64,000 bases of DNA from Nelumbo lutea (GCA_022828595.1 JAKGHH010000001.1:123082999-123146998), one strand, 5' to 3'; shown: positions 35,169-48,190, numbered from the stretch's first letter. Notes: generated from the letters alone by a model not told the origin. Numbers and translations: made by a program.

Positions 35169-35680
35169 TGATGGAGGCCCATCCCAAGGCCCATCTCACC
35201 ATTAGGGGCGGCAGCTCATAGGATAAGGATAAGAGTCCAAGATAAGTCAAGAAAGGATAATCAAGACCCATCAAGACTTAATCCAAGACTCCAAGACTTA
35301 TCAAGAATCATCAAGAATTCTAGAGTCATCAGGAATTCAAGAGTTCAAGACTCATCAAGATTTCCAAGAATTCAAGATAATCCAAGATTCATGCATCAAG
35401 GGAGATCAAACCAAGAAGAGTTCGATCATATCAGATTAGCTATTTGGATCAATCCTAGTTGTTATATCCTAATTCTTTTACAATTTCCAAATGTATTATA
35501 AATACTGTTATTTTCCCAGAATTATTCATCAATTCATACTTCAGAATTTCTTCAGATTTCTTCTTCAAATTCTGCCACCTTTTCTCTCTCCTAGAGAAAT
35601 CGTGCAGTTTCGCTAGAAACTAGGTTCGCCTGGTGCTTGCATAGCCAGCTCCGGTTTTTTATTGCTTCCACGCTGCGTCA
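35169..35680 (+). repeat. 5' LTR of the gypsy element
   Basis: The first half has short degenerate repeats of TCAAGACT/AATTCAAGA. TATA box TATAAATA at 35497-35504; the 3' LTR has lost it (TATTAGTA). Confidence 0.95.
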
Positions 35681-35682
35681 GG

Positions 35683-35694
35683 TGGTATTAGAGC
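35683..35694 (+). promoter_or_regulatory. Primer binding site (initiator Met tRNA type)
   Basis: TGGTATTAGAGC, two bases after the 5' LTR, with the same single change from the usual site as in the copia element at 12364. Confidence 0.85.
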
Positions 35695-35713
35695 AGGGAT
35701 TTCACCCAGACAG

Positions 35714-36960
35714 ATGGCCAACCCAGACGGTAGCAGTCGCAACCCACCCTGTGACGGAGATCAGGGGTTACAAGCTGTTTGGAGATCACATGAAGAACAG
35801 CGCACGGCCACACGTAACATCGAACAGCAGTTGGCAGAGGTGACTAAGCAACTACGAACCTTTTTATGGGAGGTTGTCCACAGAACCGGGAAAATCCACA
35901 ACAGATCGAAGGAGACGACCACGACAGACCACCCATCGCTATTGTGTCCCGATGTCCAGTTCTTGACGACGACAGTGATGATTATTTCGAATTTGGTGGT
36001 GCTCCAGTTCTTCCCGTCAATGACAGAAATGACAGAAATTAGCATAATCAAGGTAATTTCAATCCCCATAGGAATAATGATGAATTTAAACTTAAGGTAG
36101 ATATTCCTACTTTTAGTGGAGATCTTGGCATAGAGGGACTTCTAAATTGGATCACAGAAGTTGATAGATTCTTTGAGCACATGGAGATACCAGAGGAACG
36201 AAGGGTAAAACTGGTGGCTTTCCGATTAAAGAGAGGCGCATTTGTTTGGTGGGAATGCCAGAGAGAAACCCGGATTAGAGAAGGAATGGGTTCTGTTTCG
36301 AACCTAGAGGCACATGAAACAACTTATAATAGGTAGATTTTTACCCCCAGATTATGAACACTATATGTTTGAATCTTACCAACGGTGTGCGCAGGGTTCT
36401 CGTAGTGTTAATGAATATACATCTGAATTTTTGAGATTAGCTGAAAGAAATCAATTATCTAGAAGTGATAACCAGTAGGCAGCCCGTTAATCTAAGCGGT
36501 TAAGACTGTCCATCAGAGATAAAATTGGTGTATAGATGGTTCTTAGTGTGCAGGAAGCAAGGAGCCTAGCCTTGAAAGCATAATTGATGTTCCAAGACAA
36601 GTCACGTAGTGACAATTATCGCCGGAACAGTGGGAGCGACAATAGACCAGCAACTGTCGACAGGAACAAATCAGTCCCGACAATTCAGCCTTCTCACCCG
36701 GCAAGTACAGCTAATGCCGGGAAGGTTATCACAGGAGGACATACTTGAGGTAACCCTTCCAACCCTCCTAAACCCAGTAATCCCTATGCAAAGCCTGCTC
36801 CTATTAAATGCTTTAAATGTAATGAGGTTGGACATAGATCCAGTGACTACCTCAGGAGGAAGGCAGTTAATATGGTAGAAAGGGAGGAGGAAGAAGATGT
36901 GGAGGAGGAAGTATACAGTGGACCTGATGGGGAAGATGAAGAGGGTCCATACGAACTTGA
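35714..36960 (+). pseudogene. Gypsy gag, broken
   Basis: Starts M-A-N-P-D-G. A glutamine-rich helix (R-N-I-E-Q-Q-L-A-E-V-T-K-Q-L) is followed by a frameshift. The gag core at about 36090-36300 reads F-K-L-K-V-D-I-P-T-F, L-L-N-W-I-T-E-V-D-R-F-F and R-R-V-K-L-V-A-F-R-L, the usual plant gypsy capsid block. The zinc knuckle near 36811-36855 reads C-F-K-C-N-E-V-G-H-R-S-S-D-Y, its last cysteine replaced by tyrosine. Stops near 36040, 36334 and 36477 disable it. An acidic stretch (about 36880-36960) links gag to protease. Confidence 0.85.
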
Positions 36961-36999
36961 AGAGTATACTTGTGTTGTGAGGAAATTAATGCTGTCTTA

Positions 37000-39900
37000 G
37001 AAAAATAAAGATACCTCTTAAAGGCACAGATTGTTCCGTACTAGATGTATTGTCAAGGGTAACTTATTTGATTTAATTATTGATAGTGGAAGTCAAGAAA
37101 ATATTATTTGCAGGGATGTCATACAAAAGTTACAGTTACTTCCTAAAAAACATCCAAACCCATACACAATTGGGTGGATTAAGGAAGGAGGCGGCGTACG
37201 AGTGGAGGAGCGCTGCAAGTTACGTTTTTCTATTGGTAAGTACCATGATGAAGTATATTGTGATATTGTAGATATGAATGCTTGCCATATTTTGTTAGGG
37301 AGGCCTTGGCAATTTGATACAGATGCAAAGCACATGGGTAGGAAGAATACTAAACAACTTAAAAAAGAGGGTATACGTTATACTTTGTTACCCATGGCTG
37401 AAAAGAACATTACAAAGGCCCCAAAAGCACAAGAGAAAAAATTCCTTACCATTACCCATCATCATGTTTGAATTTGTTAAAGAATGTAAGGATACTCGTG
37501 AAATACATTTGTTAGTGGTAAATTGAGAAAATGTTAATGATGAAAATAAAATTCTAGTGGAAGTGCAGAGACTACTTGATGAATTACATGATGTATTTCC
37601 AGTGGAGTTACCAAATGTAATCCCTCCCTTGAGGGATTTACAGCTACATATTGATCTTGTTCCAAGTGCCAGTCTACCTAACCTCCCACATTACAGGATG
37701 AGTCCTAAAGAAAATGAAATCTTACGGGAAAAGGTAGAAGAATTATTGAAAAATGGACACATTCAAATCATTATGAATCCTTGTGCAGTACCAACTTTGC
37801 TAACACCTAAGAAGGATGGCATTTGGAGAATGTGTGTCGACAGCAGGGCCATTAACAAAACTACTATTGGGTACAAATTCCCCATTCCTAGGCTGGACGA
37901 CATGCTAGATTAGCTTAATGGAGCTGTAGTTTTTCTCAAAGATTGATCTCAGGAGTGGATATCATCAGATCAAGATCCGTCCCGGAGATGAATGGAAGAC
38001 AACCTTCAAGACTAGAGATGGCTTGTTCGAGTGGTTAGTTATGCCCTTTGGACTAACCAATGCACCCAACACATTCATGAGGCTGATGAACCAGGTACTA
38101 CGTCCCTTCACTGGTAAATTTGTGGTAGTCTATTTTGATGATATTTTGATTTACACCAAATCTATCACTAAGCATGTGGGACATATTAGGGAGGTCCTAA
38201 AAGCATTGAGGGAAAATAAATTATATGCTAATTTGAAGAAATGCACTTTTATGAGTGATAATTTATTATTCCTGGGATTTATTGTGAGCAATGATAGTAT
38301 TAAAGTAGATGAAGAAAAGGTGAAAGCCATTAGGGAGTGGCTGACCCCATCAAATGTCACAGATGTGAGATGCTTCCATAGGTTGGCAACTTTCTACGGG
38401 TAATTTATTAAACATTTTAGCAGTATTGTGGCTCCCATCACTGAATGTTTGAAAAAGGAAAATTTTCAATGGGGAGAAGGACAAGAGTAGAGCTTTTCTC
38501 TCATAAAAGAAAAATTATGTACTGCTCCTGTCCTTGCCTTGCCAAATTTTGATAAACTATTTGAAGTTGAATGTGATGCCAGTGGGGTTGGCATAGGGCT
38601 GTATTGTCCCAAGAAAAGAGACCCATTGCTTTCTTCAGTGAAAAATTATGTGAAGCCAGGAGAAAGTGGTCCACCTATGACAAAGAGTTCTATGTTGTGG
38701 TAAGAGCCTTGAAAACATGGGAACATTACTTAATTGCAAAAGAATTTGTTCTCTACACTGATCACCAAGCCCTAAAATATCTCAGTGGGCAAAACAACTA
38801 AGAAGTGATTTGGATGCTAGATGGTCTGTTTTCCTAAACAAATTCCCATATAAAATTATGTATAAGGCTGGACAACAAAATAAAGTGGTCGATGCTCTTA
38901 GCAGGCATGTAGCCCTCATCAAGACCCTCAATATTGAGATTGTGGGTTTTGAGTGTTTAAAAGACCTATATGCCCAGGATGAGGACTTCCAACAGGTATG
39001 GGAGAAATGTGTGAATAGGCAGCCAGTAGATGACTTTTACATCTATGATGGGTTCCTTATGAAAGGGGAACAACTGTGTATCCCTTCCACCTCCCTCCGC
39101 GAAAAGATCATCAGGGATCTACATGGGGGTGGATTAGTAGGACACATGGGAAGGGACAAGACAATTGAAGCAGTTAAGGGGCGATATTTTTGGCTGAAAT
39201 TAAGAAGGGATGTGTCCACTATTGTAAGCAGATGTTATGTTTGTCAGACAATTAAGGGACAAACCCAAAATACCGGTCTCTACATGCCCCTACCTGTTCC
39301 TACTACTATTTGGGAAGACCTGTCCATGGACTTTGTGCTAGGCTTGCCAAAAACCCAAAGGAACATGGACTCCGTCTTTGTGGTGGTTGACAAGTTCTCT
39401 AAAATGGCTCACTTCCTCCCATGCAAGAAAACAACAAATGCATCAGCAACAGCCAAATTATTTTTCAGGGAGATTGTCTATTATCATGGGGTACCCAAGA
39501 CCATCACATCAGATCGTGACACAAGGTTCTTGAGTCACTTTTGGATGACCCTGTGGAGGTTATTTGACTCATCACTGAATTTCAGCAGCACAACCCATCC
39601 ACAGACAGACAGAAGCGGTAAAACCAGATCCTGGGTAATTTAATTCGTAGTATATGTCGGGAGAGGCCAAAACAGTGGGAATTTCGCCATAGCCCAGGCT
39701 GAGTTCGCCTATAATAATGCAGTGCACAGTTCTACAGGTAGATCCCCATTCTCCATCATGTACATGAAGGTTCCTAATCATGCATTGGATTTAGTGAAGC
39801 TACCGAGAATACCCGGTGCCAGTACCTCCGCAGAATAGATGGCGGACTAGATCCAATTCATCCAAGAAGCCGTGAAGTAGAATCTAGAGCAAACCAACTT

Positions 39901-40209
39901 CAAGTACAAGTGGGCAGCAGACAAGCATCGTCGACCACAAATATTTGACGTCGGTGATGAAGTTATAGTATTCTTGAGGAAAGAAATGATCCCCATGGGA
40001 AAATAAAACAAGTTGCAGCCTCGGAAATACAGTCCATACAAGATCATGAAGAAAATCAATGACAATGCCTATGTCGTGGACCAGCCAGATCATATGGATA
40101 TATCTAAGACCTTCAACATTGTTGACCTTCACCGGTACCTACCAGAGATAACACTTGTCTATCGTAGTCACGACTCGGGGTCGAGTTCTCTCCAAGTGGG
40201 GGGAGAATG
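37000..40209 (+). pseudogene. Gypsy pol: protease, RT, RNase H, integrase
   Basis: Protease with L-I-I-D-S-G-S (37072-37092). RT 37557-38403 with V-D-S-R-A-I-N-K, an intact Y-F-D-D box (about 38130-38141) and a TAG at 37911. RNase H about 38560-38900 ([16 protein letters not shown]). Integrase zinc finger H-x-G-H...C-Y-V-C-Q (about 39140-39245), core with S-M-D-F-V-L-G-L-P and T-S-D-R-D-T-R-F. A stop at 39641 cuts integrase; the C-terminus resumes at 40013-40209 (K-I-N-D-N-A-Y-V-V-D, T-F-N-I-V-D-L). No classical chromodomain is visible, so the exact gypsy lineage is open. Frameshifts near 37925 and 38600. Confidence 0.92.
40194..40207 (+). promoter_or_regulatory. Polypurine tract
   Basis: AAGTGGGGGGAGAA directly before the 3' LTR. 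Confidence 0.85.
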
Positions 40210-40718
40210 ATGGAGGCCCATCCCAAGGCCCATCTCACCATTAGGGGTGGCAGCTCATAGGATAAGGATAAGAGTCCAAGATAAGTCAAGAAAGGATAAT
40301 CAAGACCCATCAAGACTTAATCCAAGACTCCAAGACTTATTAAGAATTCAAGAATTCAAGACTCGTCAAGAATTCAAGAGTTCAAGACTTATCAAGATTT
40401 CCAAAAATTCAAGATAATCCAAGATTCATGCATCAAGGGAGATCAAACCAAGAAGAGTTCGATCATATCAGATTAGCTATTTGGATCAATCCTATTTGTT
40501 ATTTCCTAGTTCTTTTACAATTCCCAAATGTATTATTAGTACTGCTATTTTCCCAGTTAATAATCATCAATTCAGACTTTAGAATTTCTTCAGATTTCTT
40601 CTTCAAATTCTGCCACCTTTTCTCTCTCCTAGAGAAATCGTGCAGTTTCGCTAGAAACTAGTGTTCGCCTGGTGCTTGCATAGCCAGCTCCGGTTTTCGT
40701 TGCTTCCACGCTGCGTCA
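40208..40718 (+). repeat. 3' LTR of the gypsy element
   Basis: Collinear with the 5' LTR; followed by AAATA (40719-40723). The TATA box is mutated. Confidence 0.95.
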
Positions 40719-41000
40719 AAATATATCTATGACTATACTCTGGAGGAACACCTTTTCGAGTTCTCTTTACATGTCAGCATGTAAGTTCCCTTTCCAGTCT
40801 AATTTACCTACAATTCAGACACTGGAGCACATACAAGAAACCAGAACCTCTTTCTCTTTCCCTTTCTCTCTCTCATTAGATCAGTCTTGTCCAGATAGAC
40901 GAAAAACACAAGGATCTATCATCAATTAGATGAGAGATCCAGTTGCATTAACAAACCAAATGATCTCCCATCAGTAATTGTAGCTCCATTTTCTATGAAG

Positions 41001-41265
41001 AATAAGAATTAATAGAAGCTCTACTCTAAACTCAGATGTAGAGAAGAAAAAGCTAAAAGATAAAGAAGAGGAAGAAGAAGGAAGAGGAAAGAGAAAGATA
41101 GAGACCAGAGGTGGGGAGATTTGTTCAATTGTGTGAAGGAGGAAGGAGATGAACTCTGTTTTTACCCTTTTGTGATATTTTTTAAAAAAAAGTTATCATA
41201 TTCTAGAAATTATGTAAAAAAGATTATTTTTATTGAAAATTAAACCCAAAAGTTTCCCTTATCAG
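41001..41265 (-). repeat. Right arm of the split inverted-repeat element
   Basis: Reverse-complement partner of 34453-34715. Lies 36 bp from the Mutator-like element. Confidence 0.75.
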
Positions 41266-41599
41266 CTATAATCCCTTTTATAAAAAAGCCATTAAAGAAT
41301 GGGTAAATTTACAAAGACCCCCCTTGTACTATGGGGTCAGTGATAAAGTCCCCTAAACTTTTTTTTTGCGATAAAGACCCCCTGAACTTTAGGCATTAGA
41401 CAAAGACCCCCCTTGGCCGTTAAATCAGATGACGGAAAGCGTTAAATTATTAAAATGCCCTACTAAACTTTTTCTATTTTCTTTTTCTTGCCCTTTTTCT
41501 CTTAAAACCTATAGGAAATTGATATCTGGTCCTATAGAGTGATTTTGTTTGTTTTAATTGTTAGTTATCTTCCCTTCCATGACCCACTATAGGAAAAAT

Positions 41600-42110
41600 T
41601 GGCTTTAGCAACGGATAAAACCGTTGCAAAAAGATACAAAAAACCATTGCTAAAGGCTATAACAATGGTTTAGACACATTTTTCTGTCGGTGGCAGATAT
41701 TGGCGTGGCTAAAACCTATAGCCACGGATATTGTACACCGTGGGCTACAAATGTATGTATAAGCCATGGTTTTAACCATTGCTAATTAAAAAATTTATTG
41801 CAACGGATTTATTTTATACCGTTGCTACAAATTGCTATAGTAACGATTTTAGTCGTGGCTATAGAATATGGTCTATTGATGAATAAGTAGAAATAGCAAC
41901 GATTTTAGGTAAAACCGTCGCTACAAGTATTAACTATTCTTTTGTATTGCCACGGTTTTTTGCATTAATGGTTGTTATAAAATTCTTATAGCAACGGTTA
42001 GGTTCAATAACCGATGTTGTGGAATGGTCGTTAAAAAATATAACCGTTCCTAAAATTGCTGCAGTATGGAACTTTTAGCAACGGTTTTATCAAACCGTTG
42101 GTAAAGGTTT
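41600..42110. repeat. CACTA left subterminal repeats
   Basis: At least a dozen degenerate copies of a 10-12-bp motif (AGCAACGGTTTA or its complement, with GCCACGG variants), for example near 41608, 41618, 41815, 41905, 41953, 41992 and 42078. The mirror block is at 54165-54395. Confidence 0.8.
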
Positions 42111-42656
42111 ATTTCTCATTTAAATTTTGAAGGAATGCCATTACAAAAAGAATTAATTTCAAAACCTGTATAAAATTACACAAAATATCTGTAGTAATAT
42201 TTGTTCAATATACACATTTAATAATTTTTTTTCATCACCAAAAAAGAAACAAAATTAACAAAATTATCCTCGTTTGCATCTGAATAGTAGCTTATATGCA
42301 CATGCATCATACTCAATACTTTTACTTTGGATCATAACTTTAGTCTGTCAAGTTCAACAAAAATTAATACATAAGCATTGATGTAAATAATTAGCTATAT
42401 AAATTAAATAATATAAGATTTTTATATGCATTATACACTTACCATTGATAATAACCAATGTGATATGAGATCCAAATGCATCTCCAAGAGTTACACTAGA
42501 AAAAAAATCCAAGGGAATCAAAATCAAGATGGGGTAACAAAGAAAGCAATTCATGTTGGAGAAGACCCCCTACACTTGCCGTAAAAATCTTAACATTCTT
42601 CACCTTCTCAAGGGGGCCTGCTAACCCCAAATAAACCCCCTTTAGAGGTTCACATG

Positions 42657-42780
42657 ATAACAAGTGTCTTATCATCCCTTCCAAATTTATTATTTATCAC
42701 TACTTCAAATCCATTTTTGGATGCAAAGCAACTAGAAAGGAAGATGAGAACCTTCCTATGGGCTGGTTGGAAAAATGATA
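42657..42780 (+). pseudogene. Possible LINE RT C-terminal scrap
   Basis: The frame reads T-S-V-L-S-S-L-P-N...Q-L-E-R-K-M-R-T-F-L-W-A-G-W, resembling the L-x-S-L-P...F-L-W-G-G region at the end of plant L1 reverse transcriptases. Short and weak. Confidence 0.3.
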
Positions 42781-42883
42781 ACAAGTTTTCAAACCTTCCA
42801 ACATTATATGCATGCATCAGGGTGTGCCTATCCTACTTTCAAGATATGCTCTGTTGCATCATATTTTCCTATCCTCTTGTACA

Positions 42884-43081
42884 GATTGTGGTAAGCATGG
42901 CCCTAACATGAATAAGGAAATGGAGAAAGATGATGAACTAATTCCACATGTGACCAATCACATGATGGACACAGTAGAGGCAAAGAAGTCATCTTATTAT
43001 TACCAAAAAGAAGTAGAAAAATGCAATTCAGGATTGGAAGTGTGTAAAGAAGAAAGAGAGAAGGCTAGAAATTATCCATAA
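42884..43081 (+). pseudogene. Captured fragment of a DUF1068-family gene
   Basis: The frame reads D-C-G-K-H-G-P-N-M-N-K-E-M-E-K, then V-E-A-K-K-S, Y-Y-Q-K-E-V-E-K-C-N-S-G-L-E-V-C and E-E-R-E-K-A. This matches, in order, the conserved cysteine-containing start and coiled-coil region of plant DUF1068 proteins (family known only as a conserved plant membrane-anchored protein; function not established). The middle, where the family has a longer helix, is shortened. No start codon or N-terminal membrane segment is visible. Its place inside the left part of the CACTA element makes capture by the transposon the simplest reading. Confidence 0.68.
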
Positions 43082-44014
43082 AATGATTGTTATTCCTCGT
43101 GCAAAATTTACACTACATGACCATTGGAAAATTATCAGATTGATAAAGAAACGTAGACATATCTAGTTTCAATGGATAGTGCAACAGATTGGCTCATGAT
43201 CTCTACTGATTCAGAAAACAAGTTTTTTTTTTTTTTAAACATCAATATGAAAACCATGAAAGGTCATTTTAATATTAATAAGGAAGTATCAAAATCAAAA
43301 TTATATAGCAATAGCAGAGAATTTTGGGTTAGGTAAGGGGAAGGCTATTCTAAATCATAACTGTCAAATTTGAACCCTTCTGCAAAGGATCCAAGAATTG
43401 TCATCTCTTTAAAGGTAAGAGGGAAAGTTATTCTTTTCTATTCACTACTTTAAACAGGTAAGCACACAGTACAGTGCAAGATCAACATAGTTAAGCCAAA
43501 AGTTTGACACATATGACCAATAGGGGTGTTACTGTTTGAGATTGTTTTTGATTTTTAGAGGCAGGCATCTCCTGGTGGGGTTCATGTCCAACCTTCTATT
43601 CCTGACCATAGAACATGAATTGGTATCAGATCTACTTGACATCTACTCAAGTGTTAGTTTCCTCTTTTGATGTTTGTTTTTTAGATAAGAACCAATAGAA
43701 ACCAAATTCAGGACTGAACTTGCTTCTAGATGGGCCATGTTCCATGTGTCCCATTCATAGTTCATACATGCCTTCAATCCACCATTTCTCATTGGGTAAA
43801 CACAATGGCTATCTTAACTACAAATCTTCAACTTTTGACCAAATGGCCCAACAGTTCCATGGATCCCTTTCAGAATTAAAGGATGTTCTATTTAGGGGCC
43901 CTAAATGTGTTCTTTCATGATAACCCAACACTACCATTAATGATTGTACCTTTCACCTTGCCCCACTAGTCTAATACTGGGGAGAGAGATTTTATTGCAA
44001 AGATCCCTGTCCAG

Positions 44015-44650
44015 ATGCAATTATAGAGCTCTGGACCATGCACTGTGGGTGAGATCAAAGAAAAATCTTGAGGGAAAACAATGGTGTGATTGCATAAGAG
44101 TAAAACCATATGAATTGACAATGCCATAACTGAATTGTCATTTGGTCCCACCAAATGTTGAACCCTCAGCTCAAACAGATCAAGCAATTGAGTAAGAAGT
44201 GGTCATTGTTATACATGGATTCCCTCCAAGTCCAAGTTGATGGATGGCAACACATTTTTGGGGGAGGCACATTCTTTTGAATCATGTTTTAATTTGAATG
44301 AATGTTTCATTGATGATTAGACCTATTCAAGGCCTGGGTTTAGGCTGGGTTTGGGATGGGCTTTACCACTTAGTAACAAAAAATGCCCAAACCCGAGTTC
44401 ATGAAGCCCAGTATACATGATGCAATTATAGAGCTTTGGACCATTGACTAGGGTGAGATGGGAGTAAAATCTTGTGAGAAAACAATGGTGTGATTGCATT
44501 AGAGTAAAACCATATGAATTGACAATGGCATCACTGAACTATTTCAATTCTAATAAAACTCGCATTCCACTGCACTTATTGTCATTTGGTCCCACCAAAT
44601 ACTGAACCCTCAGCGTAAGCAGATCCAACAATTGACTAAGAAGTTATTGC
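44015..44650. repeat. Direct duplication of a ~190-bp segment
   Basis: 44015-44205 and 44418-44650 share GATGCAATTATAGAGCT, GAAAACAATGGTGTGATTGC, AGTAAAACCATATGAATTG and GTCATTTGGTCCCACC in the same order. The second has a 40-bp insertion. Confidence 0.75.
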
Positions 44651-44660
44651 TGCCCGATAT

Positions 44661-46016
44661 ACAATCATACACTTAAGTTAAAAAAAAAAAAAAAGCATAC
44701 ACAAAATATGAAAGACAATAATAATTCAAATTATTTTGAAAATAACATTTTTAGTGATCTATTGAACCACAACACTGAAAACATGTTTGGTTACAGTTTT
44801 TGGCACTAAGGCATATATCCAATCAAAATTTATCGTGTTTTTGGCACTAAAGCCCCCTAAAGGATTGTCTGAAAACCGCTAAAGTGTCTGAACTGAATGA
44901 CTTGTGTTTGTGACTATTGTCTTTTTTAATGGATAAAATGGTCATATAATAAAATAACTCCCAATGAAGAGGGGTGCATCTCATATCAGGGTTTACAAAC
45001 CAATAAATTTGCATTGAATATGGGGTTAATGCAGTCCCTAATTTCCCTTTCACACAATTCCTACTTTATCTTTCACAAAGTCCCTCAAAATCTGTCTACA
45101 TAGTACCCAATTTACAATCATACACTTAAGTTCAAAAAAAAAAAAATCATACACAAAATATGAAAGACAATAATAATTCAAGTTATTTTGAAAATAACAT
45201 TTTTAGTGATATTGAACCACAACACTGAAAACATGTTTGGTTATAGTTTTTGGCACTAAGGCATATATCCAATCAAAATTTATTGTGTTTTTGGCACTAA
45301 AGCCCCCCTAAAGGATTGTCTGAAAACCGCTAAAGTGCTTGAACTGAATGACTTGTGTTTGTGACTATTGTCTTTTAATGGATAAAATGGCCATATGATA
45401 AAATAACTCCCAATGAAGAGGAGTGCATCTCATATCAAGGTTTAACAGACCAATAAATTTGCATTGAATGTTGGGGTTAATGCAGTCCCTAATTTCCCTT
45501 TCACACAATTCTTACTTTATCTTTCACACAGTCCCCTCAAAATCTGTCTACATAGTACCCAAAATACAATCATACACTTAAGTTCAAAAACAAGAAAATC
45601 ATACACAAAATATGAAAGACAATAATAATTCAAGTTATTTTGAAAATAGCATTTTTAGTGATCTATTGAACGACAACACTGAACACATGTTTGGTTATAG
45701 TTTTTGGCACTAAGGCATATATCCAATCAAAATTTATTGTGTTTTTGGCACTAAAGCCCCCTAAAGGATTGCCTGAAAACCACTAAAGTGCCTGAACTAA
45801 ATGACTTGTGTTTGTGACTACTCTTTTAATGGATAAAATGGCCATATGATAAAATAACTCCCAATGAAGAGGGGTGCATCTCATATCGGGGTTTACAGAC
45901 CAATAAATTTGCATTGAATGTGGGGTTAATGCAGTCCCAAATTTTCCTTTCACACAATTCCTACTTTATCTTTCACAAAGTCCCCTCAAAAACCTGTCTA
46001 CATAGTACACAGTGTA
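44661..46016. repeat. Tandem repeat, 3 x ~452 bp
   Basis: Three head-to-tail units begin ACAATCATACACTTAAGTT at 44661, 45114 and 45566 and stay alike through GTTTTTGGCACTAAGG, GGGGTGCATCTCATATC and TGTCTACATAGTAC. They differ by scattered substitutions and small indels. No coding frame is shared. Confidence 0.92.
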
Positions 46017-46934
46017 CCTTTCCAAACTAAATCCCCTATCTTACACATTCTAACAAGTTCATTACTAGTTTTAATGGTACTATAGATATAAGTATAGTTT
46101 ACATGAGATTGAAAGCCTAATTGCTAGCTTTCTTTTATCAACTTTAGGTATAAACCTAGCTCACTAGTTCTAGGGAAAAGTTAACAAAATCTGTTTTTTC
46201 TTTAACTTATATGATTTGGTTTTTATATATAGAAAGTCTACTATCCTCTCCTTTGGATGCATTGTCAACATTACATGAGATTGAAGGCCTGGCTACTGGC
46301 TTTTATTTTACCAGCTTTAGATATAGCCCTAGATCTAGCCTCTAGGGAACCAAAAAAGATGCTATTGGAAAAACTTTGACTATTTATATAAAACAACATT
46401 GGTTGTTTTAAAAAACTGTTGTGATTGACATCTCATAATGAGTGAGGGTAAAAAGGTATTTATATTCAAATATTTTTTCTTAGTTGAAAAGACAAATTAG
46501 GAACTGAATTAGATAAGGTGACATGTGCAGAGACTCCCAAAACAGCCTAGGCTATTTTTAAAAAACAGCCATAAGTGAACTCCCTATTATTGCCTTCACA
46601 GTTTCCTTGTGACCTAACCTAAAATGTTAGGGGATGTAGGCCCCTGGTTCCTACCTATTTGTTCTTTTTGCCTTAATTAAATGTCTCAGCTTTAAAAGAA
46701 TAAGAGAATATTATCATAGTACATAACCTGTATCTTAACAGATGAGATCTCTATTATTTTGAGATGATTTGCTCAGCTCCAGTTCTTCCACTTGTCCACA
46801 TTGCTGATGAGTCATGATTTTGTCTCATGTTTTCAAAGAATTACAGGTTGTGGGGACTAAGTAAAACCCCATGCAAGAATCAAAACCTTTCTCCTTGCAT
46901 TCTATTAGAGCTAATAGTGTTTTTTTTTGTCAAT

Positions 46935-47110
46935 ATTTCATCATCATCATCACCCTCTAAGCCTCATCCCAATTATACGGGGGTCAGTTACATGAATCCT
47001 ATTTTTCCATCATGTTTTGTTTAGTATCATATCCATTGCAGATTTTATTGAACCCCTAAATCATTTCTTACTACTTTAACCCATAATAGTGGAAATCATT
47101 CGATCTAAAA
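46935..47110 (-). mobile_element. RTE LINE 3' end fragment
   Basis: On the minus strand the end reads ATGTAACTGACCCCCGTATA, then GGGATGAGGC and a (GAT)n tail, the signature 3' end of plant RTE LINEs. It resembles the fragment at 17325. Confidence 0.6.
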
Positions 47111-47574
47111 AAAAATATTTCTCTGCTTCTTTGTTATCAAAGTCATCTTTTGAATAAAATCCAAAACAACTGAAGTGAAATTGTTGTAATGTGATGGACC
47201 ATATGATATTTGGCCATATGGATCTTAAAATTTAAGAATAAACAAAACATAGACAGCTCTTTGTGCAATTAAGTACATGTTGGTTAGGTGGTATTTAGAT
47301 TCCTTAGTACACTACAGAGATAAACTGGACTGAAGCTTATGGGGTTCCTAAGGTTGCTGCTTGGGTCAATGGTGAACTTTGGAAAGGGATTGTGCTATAA
47401 TCAAAGTTTGTTGGATTTTATTAAGGAAAGTCAATATTATTGATTAGTGTTAATGCAGGTTTTGAATCTAAAGCTATGCAATGGGTGATCGGAAATTAGA
47501 GGTAATCATACTTGCTTGAATGGAAATCTGATGCAAACCCAAAGTTTCCCATTTCCATTAGGACAAATACTTAA

Positions 47575-48190
47575 TCATTTTTTTATTGGAAACAGTAACT
47601 TTCATTAATTCTTTAAGAAACTTGGTACAAACTGCCACCTTCAAAAACAAGGTGACCCCTCATCAAATTACAAACAGGCCCAAAAAAGGTCCTGCCTGCT
47701 AACTTTCTTGCTTTGCTAAAGTATCGGCCATTGCATTGGCTGATCTTCTAGTCCATTGAAACCTGAATGCAATCTCCCTTACAGGTTGTCTACGGGACCA
47801 GGCACCTAACTTGTTTGTTCGCATCCAACCTATTACCAGTTTCAAATCTCCCTCCACTTCCAACTGCTGAAAACATAGCTGTTTAGCCAGCTTGAGCCCC
47901 TGTAGGAGTGCCAGAACTTCTACTCTAAGAGAGTCCCCCAATCCTATCAAGCCAGAATAAAGCGCCAGGACTTTTCCTTCCCCATCTCTAAAGACACCCC
48001 CAATTCCAGAGGGACCTGGATTACTTACAGAACTACCATCAAAGTTTAGCTTAACAGCATCAGATAATGGGGGCGACCAGTCCTCTTGGATAGCTAAAGA
48101 GGGGCAGGAAGAAGATGCTACTGTATTCCACCCTCTAATTAATTCATCTACAGAGAAGTTGATGCAAATCCTCTGGCAGCCCACCACTCC
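47575..48190 (-). pseudogene. L1-type LINE 3' end with RNase H domain
   Basis: The minus-strand frame 48187-47699 (about 160 residues) is a type-1 RNase H of the kind at the end of plant L1 elements. Seen: K-L-N-F-D-G-S-S with first Asp, G-P-S-G-I-G-G-V-F-R-D, Glu in V-E-V-L-A-L-L-Q-G-L, Asp in E-G-D-L-K-L-V-I, and the last Asp in A-N-A-M-A-D-T-L-A-K. All four catalytic acids are visible. A 3' UTR and AATAAAAAAA tail (about 47577) follow. Upstream the LINE is lost at or before a run of 24 C. A host RNase H-like protein is possible, but the tail argues for a LINE. Confidence 0.75.

Larger units (their letters stand above)
35169..40718 (+). mobile_element. Ty3/gypsy retrotransposon with two LTRs
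   Basis: 5' LTR 35169-35680 and 3' LTR 40208-40718 (512 and 511 bp; TGATGGAGG...GCTGCGTCA), exact 5-bp target duplication AAATA (35164-35168, 40719-40723). Primer binding site, gag, protease, RT, RNase H, integrase and polypurine tract in gypsy order. LTRs differ by roughly 5% by eye. Inserted in the middle of the foldback-like element. Confidence 0.96.
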
